A stretch of 8,966 bases of DNA from Planctomycetota bacterium (GTDB taxonomy: Bacteria > Planctomycetota > UBA1135 > GCA-002686595), in the NCBI GenBank assembly GCA_029259675.1, contig JAJDES010000331.1, positions 1 to 8,966 on the forward strand, in the 5' to 3' direction. Positions 1-6,194 of the stretch are shown in pieces; the first letter of the stretch is position 1, and every line of letters starts with the position of its first letter. A program made the position numbers and the translations under genes. The notes under the pieces were generated by a model that saw nothing but the letters and a program-made list of their open reading frames with translations, searched no databases and was not told the DNA's origin.

Positions 1-3000
1 GTGCCTTTGAAGACGACTTGGCGGCGGGCTTGGCTGCGGGTGCCAGCGGCAGTTCGACGGATAGACCGGCTTTGCTTAGTTGCTTGGTGAGCTGACCGAT
101 TTCCTTGTTTTGATTGCGGGTCAACGAGTTCAGCTCTTGGCGCTGGGCTTTCTCCTGTTCGAGGCCGACCTGCAATTGATCGAGCTTCTTTTGCAGGGCG
201 CCCAGCTGGCGTTCGCGTTCCCCCGTGGTCTTGCGCAGCTTGCTGCGCTCGGCCTGGGCTTCGCGCAGGTTGAGGCTGGCCGCTTCGAATTTCTCGCGCA
301 TTTCCTCGCGCGCGGACTCAATCGTGGCGAATTGCTGCTCCAGCTTTTGGCGACGTTTCTCGATGTTGCGGTTCTCAAGCTCCACAACGGAGATGGCGGC
401 GCGGTGATGCTTCTCTGTTTCGCGCAGACTGGCCTCGCGCTGGGCCAGCTCGTGTTTGAGGTCGGCAATGACCGCATCGCGTCGCTCCACACCGGATTGC
501 AGCCGTTCGCCCTGGCGACCGACTTGATTGACTTCGCTGTTGCGTTCGCCCAGCTCCGCTTTCAGTACGCGCACTTCCTCGCGCAACTCGTCTTGCTTGG
601 CTTTGAGGGACTCGATCTGTTCACCCCGGGTCGCTAGCTCCTGATCGCGCTTTTCAAGCTGGGATTCGTCGCCTTTGTGAGCCTCCTCAAGCTGCTTGTG
701 CGCATCCCGCAGCTCAGCCAATTCCGTATCCAATTGGACCTTCGCGAGTTGCAATTCGTGGCCGCTTTGAAGGCTTTGTTCCAACTCAAGTCCCAACTTG
801 TCGCGCTCTTGCTCCAGGGATTCGACCAACAAATGATTGGTGCGCTTTTCGTCGTCGATATCGCCCTTGAGCTCGGATACGCGCTCGCGCATGTCCGCCA
901 ATTCTTGGTCGCGATTGCCGACGGCGCCGACGAGCGGCGAAAGTTCGGCCACGCGGCCCTCAAGTTGACCCCGCTCGCGCTCAATCGTGCTTGAGATTTG
1001 TTCGAAGCGAGCTTTCCATTCCGCGCTGGATGCCGTTTGTTCGTTGAGATCCTGCTTGGTCTGCGCCAAGCCGTTCTCGAGGCTTTGGACCTCCTCTTCC
1101 AAAGTGGATTCGCGCAGGGACAATTGCTGCGCGTGCTTTTCTGTTTCCTCAGCCCGGGTTTGCCAGGCGGCGGCTTGGGTATTGAGTTCTTCCAAGCGTG
1201 CGCGCGCTTCGCTCAGGTTGGCTTGACTCTCCTCGTAGCTCTGCTTGAGACCGGATTCGCGTTCAGCCAGTTCCTTTGCACGCCTGTCAAACTCCTCAGC
1301 GCGCGTTTGCCAAGCTGCGGCTTGGGTGTTGAGCTCCTCCAAACGGGCGCGAGCTTCGGTCAGGCTGGCTTGGCTTTCCTCGTAGCTTTGCTTGAGGCTG
1401 GATTCGCGCTCGGCCAGTTCCTTGGCGCGGCGGTCGTACTCTTCGGCCCGGGTTTGCCAGGTCGTGAATTGGGTGCCCGTGTCACTGAGACGCAGCTGGT
1501 TGTCTTCAAGTTGAGCTTCGCGTTGCTCGAGCTCGTTGCGCAGTTCGCTTTCGCGCTGGACCAGGTCGCCTAGGCGCTTTTCATTTTCATTCGCGCGCGT
1601 TTGCCATTGGGCGGCTTGAGAGGTGCTGCTTTCCAGCTTTGTCCGCAATTCCTCCAATTCCGTTTCGCGCTGCGTCAGTTCTTCGCGCAGCTCGGTTTGG
1701 CGAGTGGACCATTCCAATTCGCGCTGTTTCCAATCCTCTGCGCGCGCCAGGGCTTCCTTGCGCTGGGCCTGCAATTCACTCGCCGATTCGCGCAGGGCGG
1801 CGATTTCATCGGCGCGCTCCAGCAGCAGCGCGTTGGCACGCTCCAAGTCGGCGTGCAATTGATCGGCGCGCTTGCTCTGTTCCTCGGCTCGCGCTCCGCG
1901 CTCCGCCCCGGCGGCTCGATTCTGGTCGAGATCCTTGCCGAGCCGTTCGAGCACAGCGGTCTTTTCCACCAACTTGCGTTCGAGTTCGGCCTTGGCGGTG
2001 GTGAGCTCGGCAATATGGATGGCCGTTTCGTCGCTCTTTGTACGCAACTTGCTGTGGTCGTTGCGATGGGCTTCCAGCTCCGCTCGCAAGGCCTCCGCTT
2101 CGGTGCGGCGCGCACGCAGTTCCTCGCGCGTGGATTCCAGGGCCGCGGCGAGTTCATCGGCGCGGCGTATCCGTTCGCTGGCTCGCTCCTTCCAATCCGA
2201 AGCTTCGCTGCGGCTTTGGTCCAGGGCGCCTTGGGTAGCCGCGTGGGCGCTGAGTTCGGTGGCTAGTCCTGCGCTCTTTTCCTGGAACTGATGGGTGAGC
2301 TGGGCCGCATCGACTTCCAACTCTTCCAGCTGCGCTTCCCAACGCAAATTGAGCTCCTCCAATTGGCTGGCGTGGCGCAGTTGGACGGAGGCCAGTTCGG
2401 AGCGCAATTCATCGCGCTCGGAGCTGGCCGCATGCAACAGATCGGGCAGGGGGATCAGGGGTGCGAGCCGCTGCTGAAGCTCGTTTTCGCGCGCGCGATG
2501 GCGACTGTCGGCCTCGCCCAATTTCCGTTGCCACTCGACCAGCTGGCCCTCGCGCTCGGCCAGCGAGTTGCGCAGGCGGGGAATTTCTTCGAGGCGCTCG
2601 CGGATTTCATCCAACTCCGCCTGGGCCGCGTCGCGCTCGGCCTGGGCCATCTTGCGCTCACTGCTTACTTGCTCGGATTCGGTCCGGGCTTCCTGCTCCA
2701 GCCGCTGAAACTCTTCACTTTGGGTCTTGACCGATGAAAGCTCGCTTTTGAGCTGTTCAAGCTCATTGGCGCGCTCGGCCAATTCCTCGTCCTGACCTTG
2801 GATCAGGTTGGAGGCGTCATCGAGACGCTTTTCATTGGCTTTGATCTCGGCCAGATTTTGGCGCGTGGTGAGCAAGGCCTGGTGGCGATCGGTTTCGGAG
2901 GCCCGCAGCTTGCGGCTCCACAGTTCCTCCAGCACGCGCCGCTCCGAGCGCAGTTGGAAATCGCGCACATACCAACCGATGACGCCCACGCCGGCGAAAA

Positions 3001-3040
3001 GGCCTGTGTAGAGAACGGAATCGATGCTGAGGAGTTCCAT
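1..3040 (-). CDS. Membrane-anchored giant coiled-coil protein, 3' end outside the window
   Basis: The frame is open without a stop from the ATG at 3040 to the left edge, giving 1013 codons of an incomplete gene. Residues 9-25 form one hydrophobic helix (VLYTGLFAGVGVIGWYV), preceded by an acidic N-terminus and followed by RDFQLRSERR. By the positive-inside rule this suggests that the rest is cytoplasmic. From about residue 35 to 990 the sequence is almost pure heptad coiled coil, rich in Glu, Gln, Ala, Leu and Arg, with a short break near residues 190-205 (PLIPLPDLL). Trp residues recur at 49-residue spacing. The visible end is a Pro/Ala/Lys/Ser linker (LAPAAKPAAKSSSKA), so another domain or tail may follow. 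The ATG is chosen because the membrane helix starts directly after it; no clear Shine-Dalgarno lies at normal distance. The family is not recognised. A structural or scaffolding role is inference from shape only. Confidence 0.9.
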   Translation of the reverse strand, partial: MELLSIDSVLYTGLFAGVGVIGWYVRDFQLRSERRVLEELWSRKLRASETDRHQALLTTRQNLAEIKANEKRLDDASNLIQGQDEELAERANELEQLKSELSSVKTQSEEFQRLEQEARTESEQVSSERKMAQAERDAAQAELDEIRERLEEIPRLRNSLAEREGQLVEWQRKLGEADSRHRARENELQQRLAPLIPLPDLLHAASSERDELRSELASVQLRHASQLEELNLRWEAQLEELEVDAAQLTHQFQEKSAGLATELSAHAATQGALDQSRSEASDWKERASERIRRADELAAALESTREELRARRTEAEALRAELEAHRNDHSKLRTKSDETAIHIAELTTAKAELERKLVEKTAVLERLGKDLDQNRAAGAERGARAEEQSKRADQLHADLERANALLLERADEIAALRESASELQAQRKEALARAEDWKQRELEWSTRQTELREELTQRETELEELRTKLESSTSQAAQWQTRANENEKRLGDLVQRESELRNELEQREAQLEDNQLRLSDTGTQFTTWQTRAEEYDRRAKELAERESSLKQSYEESQASLTEARARLEELNTQAAAWQTRAEEFDRRAKELAERESGLKQSYEESQANLSEARARLEELNTQAAAWQTRAEETEKHAQQLSLRESTLEEEVQSLENGLAQTKQDLNEQTASSAEWKARFEQISSTIERERGQLEGRVAELSPLVGAVGNRDQELADMRERVSELKGDIDDEKRTNHLLVESLEQERDKLGLELEQSLQSGHELQLAKVQLDTELAELRDAHKQLEEAHKGDESQLEKRDQELATRGEQIESLKAKQDELREEVRVLKAELGERNSEVNQVGRQGERLQSGVERRDAVIADLKHELAQREASLRETEKHHRAAISVVELENRNIEKRRQKLEQQFATIESAREEMREKFEAASLNLREAQAERSKLRKTTGERERQLGALQKKLDQLQVGLEQEKAQRQELNSLTRNQNKEIGQLTKQLSKAGLSVELPLAPAAKPAAKSSSKA
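1016..1603 (-). repeat. Four tandem 147-bp (49-residue) coiled-coil units
   Basis: Within the coiled-coil gene, residues 480-675 divide into four consecutive 49-residue units, each starting QTRAxE and ending in Trp (W528, W577, W626, W675). The two central units (1310-1456 and 1163-1309) are 45/49 identical as protein and about 82% identical as DNA by hand count. The outer two are degenerate but keep exact length and the QTRA start. A related 42-residue unit precedes them (W437 to W479). Both 49 and 42 are multiples of seven, so the heptad register is preserved. Confidence 0.85.
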
Positions 3041-3057
3041 AACTGTCGCTTTGCGTT

Positions 3058-3122
3058 GTCGTCCCCTGAAAGCGCGCCCCGAACGCACGTGCCAGGGGAC
3101 CCACGCCCCCAAGAGGGACGAC
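3058..3122 (-). promoter_or_regulatory. Leader inverted repeats with two alternative pairings
   Basis: The segment CAGGGGACGAC (minus strand, 3068 to 3058) ends 17 bases before the coiled-coil ATG. It can pair perfectly over 8 bases with GTCCCCTG (3093-3100), or over 8 bases with GTCGTCCC (3115-3122). The two pairings share GGGAC, so they exclude each other. This is seen directly in the sequence. A role as attenuator or translation control is inference, since the transcription start is unknown and no downstream U-run is present. Confidence 0.4.
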
Positions 3123-3140
3123 TCCGAATACGTATCGGAG
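3122..3140. promoter_or_regulatory. 19-bp near-palindrome, possible operator
   Basis: CTCCGA and TCGGAG form perfect 6-base arms around ATACGTA, whose last six bases (TACGTA) are themselves palindromic. It lies about 80-100 bases upstream of the coiled-coil start. There is no T-run on either side, so a terminator is unlikely. A binding site for a dimeric regulator, or the first helix of the structured leader, is possible. Confidence 0.35.
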
Positions 3141-3457
3141 CTAGGTCGACTGGTTCGGCCGGCGCGGCTCGCTGTTCAGCCCAAGCTTTTTAGGCAGGCT
3201 TTTCAGCCAAATCGATTGTCATGCCCGTTTGTGAACACATCCGCGTGTGATCATGCCCACCCGCTGCCCAATGGCAACATCGCTCCCGGCAAGACCCCTC
3301 GAATTCCAGAATCGATGGCACGCAAGCCGTTTTATGGGGCTGGGAGCGGCGGATCCAGGAGAAAACACTCGCTTGCTGTGCCGCTTCCGAATCGCGCGCC
3401 AAACTTTGCTGCTTGAAGTCGCGCAAAGCTCGCAATCGGGGCTGCCATGAAGCTCTC

Positions 3458-4444
3458 CTAATGCAGCAATTTCTCCAGCTTTTCAGCCTCAATTTCACGG
3501 GCCGCAAGGGAACCGTCGACGGGATACTCGCAGGCCGTGCCGGCTCTCCAGCTCAAAACTTCCGCGGCCCGACCTCGGGCCCAGGCGGTGGTTTCCGGCG
3601 CCGGCCAAAAGGTCCCCGCACGTTTGCCCGCGGGAGTTCCGATTCGCAGAACGGCGATCAAGAACGGGATCGGGCTGTCCGAACCGAGAAGGATGGCCGA
3701 GCGAGCGCATTCGACGCGCACTTCCAGGTCGGGGTGGGGTCTGGCTCCCCGAGCCAGGTTGGCCAATCTTTCCTCGAGGCGATCGATACCGTGGGCCGCC
3801 GGGTGCCAGGAGCTGAAACTTGCGGCAGCCACGCAATCGGCGGCGTCCCCAGCCCGCTCGGGCGCGGAAATGCGCGCCTCGAGGCGTGCGAGCAAAATTT
3901 CGGCGGCCTGTGGGGATTGGCTGCGGGCCAAGATCAAGGCCGCTCGCACAGCGTTGAAGTCGGCTTGTTCGAGGTGGGTCGCGAGCCGTTCCAGCTGGTC
4001 GCGATCGGGCTCATGGAAGCTGCCCGGGGGGAAAGTGGCTTCGAGCCATTCGGCGAAGGAGTGGGGGGAGCTGCTCTGCCAGTCCTGGGCCAGCTGCATG
4101 GGTTGCCAAGCCAATTCTGCTGAATCGTCCGAATCCTCGGGGTTCGCGACGGGGTCCTGGCCAAGGGTCTGTGATTTTGCGCCGTCCCCATGCCCCTGTC
4201 GCACGCTGGAATCTCCCGGCTTCGCATTGGACGCATTGGGCAAGGCCTGGGAGGAGACGGTCCCCGTGAGTCCGGTCTCCGAATTCCCAGCGCGATCGCC
4301 AGCAGTTCCTTGACTGCGGCAGGCCTGGGACAGGAACAGCAAGAGCAAAAGTGACAGGCAGCGCGACGGGCTGCACGACAGGCGCAGCGCCCTGACCTCG
4401 GGCGGTTGCGAGGGCATCTGTTGTGAAGAGGTTGAAGCTCCCAT
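3458..4444 (-). CDS. Exported or lipid-anchored protein with HEAT-like helical repeats
   Basis: The chosen ATG at 4444 has AGGA eight bases upstream and gives 328 residues. Residues 20-40 are a basic stretch and a strong hydrophobic core (SLLLLLFLSQ), followed by Ala-Cys at 41-42. The lipobox is imperfect (LSQAC, Ser rather than Leu at -3), so lipidation at Cys42 is plausible but signal peptidase I cleavage is not excluded. Residues 43-110 are Ser/Gly/Asn-rich and probably disordered. The rest is helical: about 143-182 (LATHLEQADFNAVRAALIL onward) and about 231-260 (VRVECARSAILLGSDSPIP onward) resemble HEAT repeats, and ARGRAAEVLSWRAGT near residues 289-303 looks like another helix of this kind. 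Such repeats usually bind protein partners; no enzymatic motif is visible. Longer starts up to 4582 would overlap the divergent gene and add residues before the signal, so they are not preferred. Confidence 0.8.
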   Translation of the reverse strand: MGASTSSQQMPSQPPEVRALRLSCSPSRCLSLLLLLFLSQACRSQGTAGDRAGNSETGLTGTVSSQALPNASNAKPGDSSVRQGHGDGAKSQTLGQDPVANPEDSDDSAELAWQPMQLAQDWQSSSPHSFAEWLEATFPPGSFHEPDRDQLERLATHLEQADFNAVRAALILARSQSPQAAEILLARLEARISAPERAGDAADCVAAASFSSWHPAAHGIDRLEERLANLARGARPHPDLEVRVECARSAILLGSDSPIPFLIAVLRIGTPAGKRAGTFWPAPETTAWARGRAAEVLSWRAGTACEYPVDGSLAAREIEAEKLEKLLH

Positions 4445-4452
4445 GGGAGCCA

Positions 4453-4456
4453 TCCT
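4453..4456 (-). promoter_or_regulatory. Ribosome-binding site of the HEAT-like exported protein
   Basis: AGGA on the minus strand lies eight bases before the ATG at 4444. It favours that start over the in-frame ATG at 4453, which has AGG directly abutting it, and over the ATG at 4417, which has no such motif. Confidence 0.5.
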
Positions 4457-4563
4457 AATGCCCCAACCGGCGCTGGTTTCAGGGAAAACGTAAGCAACTG
4501 ATTTCGGGGCAAAAATTCGCCAGATAGCCCGCAACCCAAATGGCCGCGGTGAATCGGTAGGGC

Positions 4564-4569
4564 GGAGGA
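4564..4569 (+). promoter_or_regulatory. Ribosome-binding site of the secreted protein, supports the long form
   Basis: GGAGGA lies seven bases before the ATG at 4577 and is the strongest Shine-Dalgarno match seen in the window. The shorter in-frame starts at 4754 and 4973 have no comparable motif. This is the main argument that the unusual N-terminal extension is really translated. Confidence 0.5.
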
Positions 4570-4576
4570 AAATTCC

Positions 4577-6121
4577 ATGCACCTGTTTTCTTGCAGCCCG
4601 GCCTTTCGTCGGGCGCGCCCCCTATTTCGTGGACCAAAAGCGTCCTTCGCCCAAAACCAAAGCAACCACTCAAATCGGAAATCAGAAACCGAAAGCGCAG
4701 CGGACAACCGCATCCAATCAGCTCCCCTTCATCCGCACTCGCCGACCGCTCCCATGAACTCAAGCGTTATTCCCACTTCTCGTCTTGGCACATCGGCCCA
4801 ACGAATCCTCGCAAGCCTGCGCCCCGCACGAGTGAATGATCCCAGGCACTCATTGGGCCTTCCGACTTTCCTCAAGCAGTCCTTCGCCAAGCAGCCATTC
4901 CAAAGGCAGCCATTTCAAAGGCAGCTATTCCAAAGGCAGCGCGCGGTTGCCAAGTCGAATGCGCGGCTTTGCATGCTTTCGATTCTCACTTGCTTGGCGT
5001 TCAATGCATCAACAGATGCCCAAACGGCCTTTTGGGCGTCAACGACAGCCGACGGAATGTTGGGCGCCAGCGGTGTCGCAACGGATGACAGCAGCATCTT
5101 GCGACTCGAGTCGGGCCAGCCGGCGCGCATTCAATTCGGGCCCGAACACTGGTTCGCCACAGCTGGTTTTCAGCCCAGCGATATCGATGCCATGGGGCGC
5201 AGACCCGGCTTCGCAGCGGCAAGCCACAGCGGTCTCGTCTTTTCGCTGCTCTCCAACGAAGGCGGTTTCCTAGACGGCGATGTGCTGTCCGTTGCTGTTG
5301 GGGGTGGCTTGGATTTGGTTGTGGCCGAAGGGGATTTGGTACTCGCCCTGGGCTTGCCCAGCGGCGGCATCGACTTGGATGCCTTGGCCTACGATGGGAG
5401 CGGAAGGCTGTTGTTCTCCCTGCAAAACAACCACTCCGATTCAGTCGTGGGTGCCATCGACGATGGAGACGTGCTGCGCCTGGAGCTCAGCGGTGGCATC
5501 ACGCGTGTCATGACCGAGGCCGAAGTGCAAGCTGACGTTTCCGTGGCCACGGGCTCTGGCTCTGCCATCACAGATGTTCTGGCCTTGGAATTTGTCTCCG
5601 GTGATGTGTGGGTTGGGGTGCAATCCCCATCTGCGCACGACGGCAGTGTTATCCGTTGTGGATCCAATCCGGCGCTTATTTTGAACGAGGCCGATGCGGG
5701 TATGAACGGCGCCGAATTAGATGCACTGGTTTTTTTGGATGCCGGTTGGGATGTGGGGCGCTTGCGGCTGTCAAGCCATACGGCTTCGCCCGGCGATGCT
5801 TTGATGGCTGAGTTTTCCGGCGGCGCACCCGGTGCGCTCAAACTGATCTTTGCCGCGGGCGCCACGGGGTACGGGGACACGAGCTTTTGGCCGGGCTACG
5901 GTGGGCTCTTTGTGGATCTATTCGATCCGTTCTTGGTGACTCTCTTCAATCAAGGCGCGCCGATTGTCGTCTTAGACGGCAGCGGCTCGCTGCAACGATC
6001 CCTGCAACTGCCGGCGGCGAGCATGGGCGGCCTCGGCTTTGGTGGAGAGATGGGCTGGACCTTCCAGCTGCTCGATGTGGTCACCCAAGAAGTCTCCGCC
6101 CCCGTGCGCGTGATTTTCTAG
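4577..6121 (+). CDS. Secreted beta-rich repeat protein with long basic N-terminal extension
   Basis: This 514-residue frame starts at an ATG with a strong GGAGGA. Residues 1-130 are Arg/Ser/Pro/Gln-rich and contain five pentapeptide repeats (97-121). A signal-peptide-like core follows (LCMLSILTCLAF, 131-142) with a likely cleavage after STDA at residue 148. The secreted part, about 366 residues, is acidic and Gly-rich. Residues 200-378 show three related units: an Asp-Ala or Asp-Leu turn (IDAM, LDAL, LALEF), a strand such as GLVFSL or GRLLFSL, then DGDVLSV, DGDVLRL or DGSVIRC. This suggests a beta-propeller or similar repeat fold. Residues 396-514 form a separate beta-rich domain with SPGDAL and SGGAPGAL. 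No catalytic motif is visible and the function is unknown. The true start could be 4754 or 4973; the latter would leave a signal peptide without a basic n-region. Confidence 0.8.
   Translation: MHLFSCSPAFRRARPLFRGPKASFAQNQSNHSNRKSETESAADNRIQSAPLHPHSPTAPMNSSVIPTSRLGTSAQRILASLRPARVNDPRHSLGLPTFLKQSFAKQPFQRQPFQRQLFQRQRAVAKSNARLCMLSILTCLAFNASTDAQTAFWASTTADGMLGASGVATDDSSILRLESGQPARIQFGPEHWFATAGFQPSDIDAMGRRPGFAAASHSGLVFSLLSNEGGFLDGDVLSVAVGGGLDLVVAEGDLVLALGLPSGGIDLDALAYDGSGRLLFSLQNNHSDSVVGAIDDGDVLRLELSGGITRVMTEAEVQADVSVATGSGSAITDVLALEFVSGDVWVGVQSPSAHDGSVIRCGSNPALILNEADAGMNGAELDALVFLDAGWDVGRLRLSSHTASPGDALMAEFSGGAPGALKLIFAAGATGYGDTSFWPGYGGLFVDLFDPFLVTLFNQGAPIVVLDGSGSLQRSLQLPAASMGGLGFGGEMGWTFQLLDVVTQEVSAPVRVIF
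4865..4939 (+). repeat. Five tandem 15-bp repeats encoding xF-x-[KR]-Q pentapeptides
   Basis: The five units encode TFLKQ, SFAKQ, PFQRQ, PFQRQ and LFQRQ. The last three are nearly identical as DNA (unit based on CATTCCAAAGGCAGC), and the first two are diverged at about 10 of 15 bases. They stay in frame and lie between the N-terminal extension and the signal-like segment of the secreted protein. Confidence 0.85.
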
Positions 6122-6137
6122 GACAAGTCAGCAAGCA

Positions 6138-6169
6138 AGGCGGGCGCGCCGCTCAAAGCGTGCCTGCCT
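6138..6169 (+). terminator. 12-bp GC-rich hairpin between convergent genes
   Basis: The arms at 6138-6149 and 6158-6169 pair over 12 bases around an 8-base loop, 16 bases after the stop of the secreted protein gene. Two pairs (6142-6165 and 6146-6161) are G-U wobbles in plus-strand RNA and become A-C mismatches in minus-strand RNA, so the hairpin is continuous only for the plus transcript. No T-run follows on the plus side, so it is not a classical intrinsic terminator. It could act as a transcript-end stabiliser or a U-less terminator. On the minus side it is followed by a moderately T-rich stretch. Confidence 0.45.
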
Positions 6170-6194
6170 CCGTTCAGCCCCTTGCCGTGCCGGC

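Larger units (their letters stand above)
3041..3457. other. 417-base intergenic region upstream of the coiled-coil gene
   Basis: This region lies between the stop of the HEAT-like exported protein and the start of the coiled-coil gene, both on the minus strand. Frames crossing it lack recognisable domains and look like chance. It holds a near-palindrome (3122-3140) and competing inverted repeats (3058-3122), described separately, and a direct repeat TCATGCCC at 3219-3226 and 3251-3258. A 38-codon minus-strand frame (3332-3448) starts seven bases after a GGAG, but its sequence is not informative. No convincing -35/-10 pair and no hairpin followed by a T-run was found. Confidence 0.6.
4445..4576. 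other. Divergent intergenic region with both translation starts
   Basis: This 132-base stretch separates two divergent genes and must carry promoters for one or both unless the transcripts begin elsewhere. The centre (about 4481-4525) is locally AT-richer than the flanks. I could not find a convincing sigma-70 style -35/-10 pair on either strand. Ribosome-binding sites for both genes lie at its two ends. Confidence 0.5.

Noticed and set aside
1016..1603. CRISPR-like or mobile repeat array
   Set aside because: The 147-bp periodicity lies in frame within one gene, has no spacers, and follows protein heptads.
80..2737. Five long plus-strand frames (80-637, 677-994, 998-1573, 1601-2266, 2291-2737) rich in Leu, Ala and Phe that resemble membrane proteins
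   Set aside because: They are the antisense of the coiled-coil gene, whose Glu, Gln, Lys and Ala codons read as Leu, Phe, Ala and Gly on the other strand. They end wherever that pattern breaks, and the minus-strand frame is unbroken with coherent heptads and a membrane anchor.
3179..3212. Possible terminator hairpin near AGCC...GGCT with an adjoining run of A/T
   Set aside because: The stems are only four base pairs and the T-run falls inside the loop region, so it does not form a credible intrinsic terminator.
3024..3416. 130-codon plus-strand frame in the intergenic region
   Set aside because: It overlaps the start of the coiled-coil gene, has no ribosome-binding motif and no recognisable domain.
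3190..3507. 105-codon minus-strand frame across the intergenic region
   Set aside because: It overlaps the end of the HEAT-like exported protein in a different frame, has no ribosome-binding site, and its composition looks random.
3537..4313. 258-codon plus-strand frame opposite the exported protein gene
   Set aside because: The minus-strand frame has a signal peptide, HEAT-like helices and a ribosome-binding site; the plus frame shows none of these.
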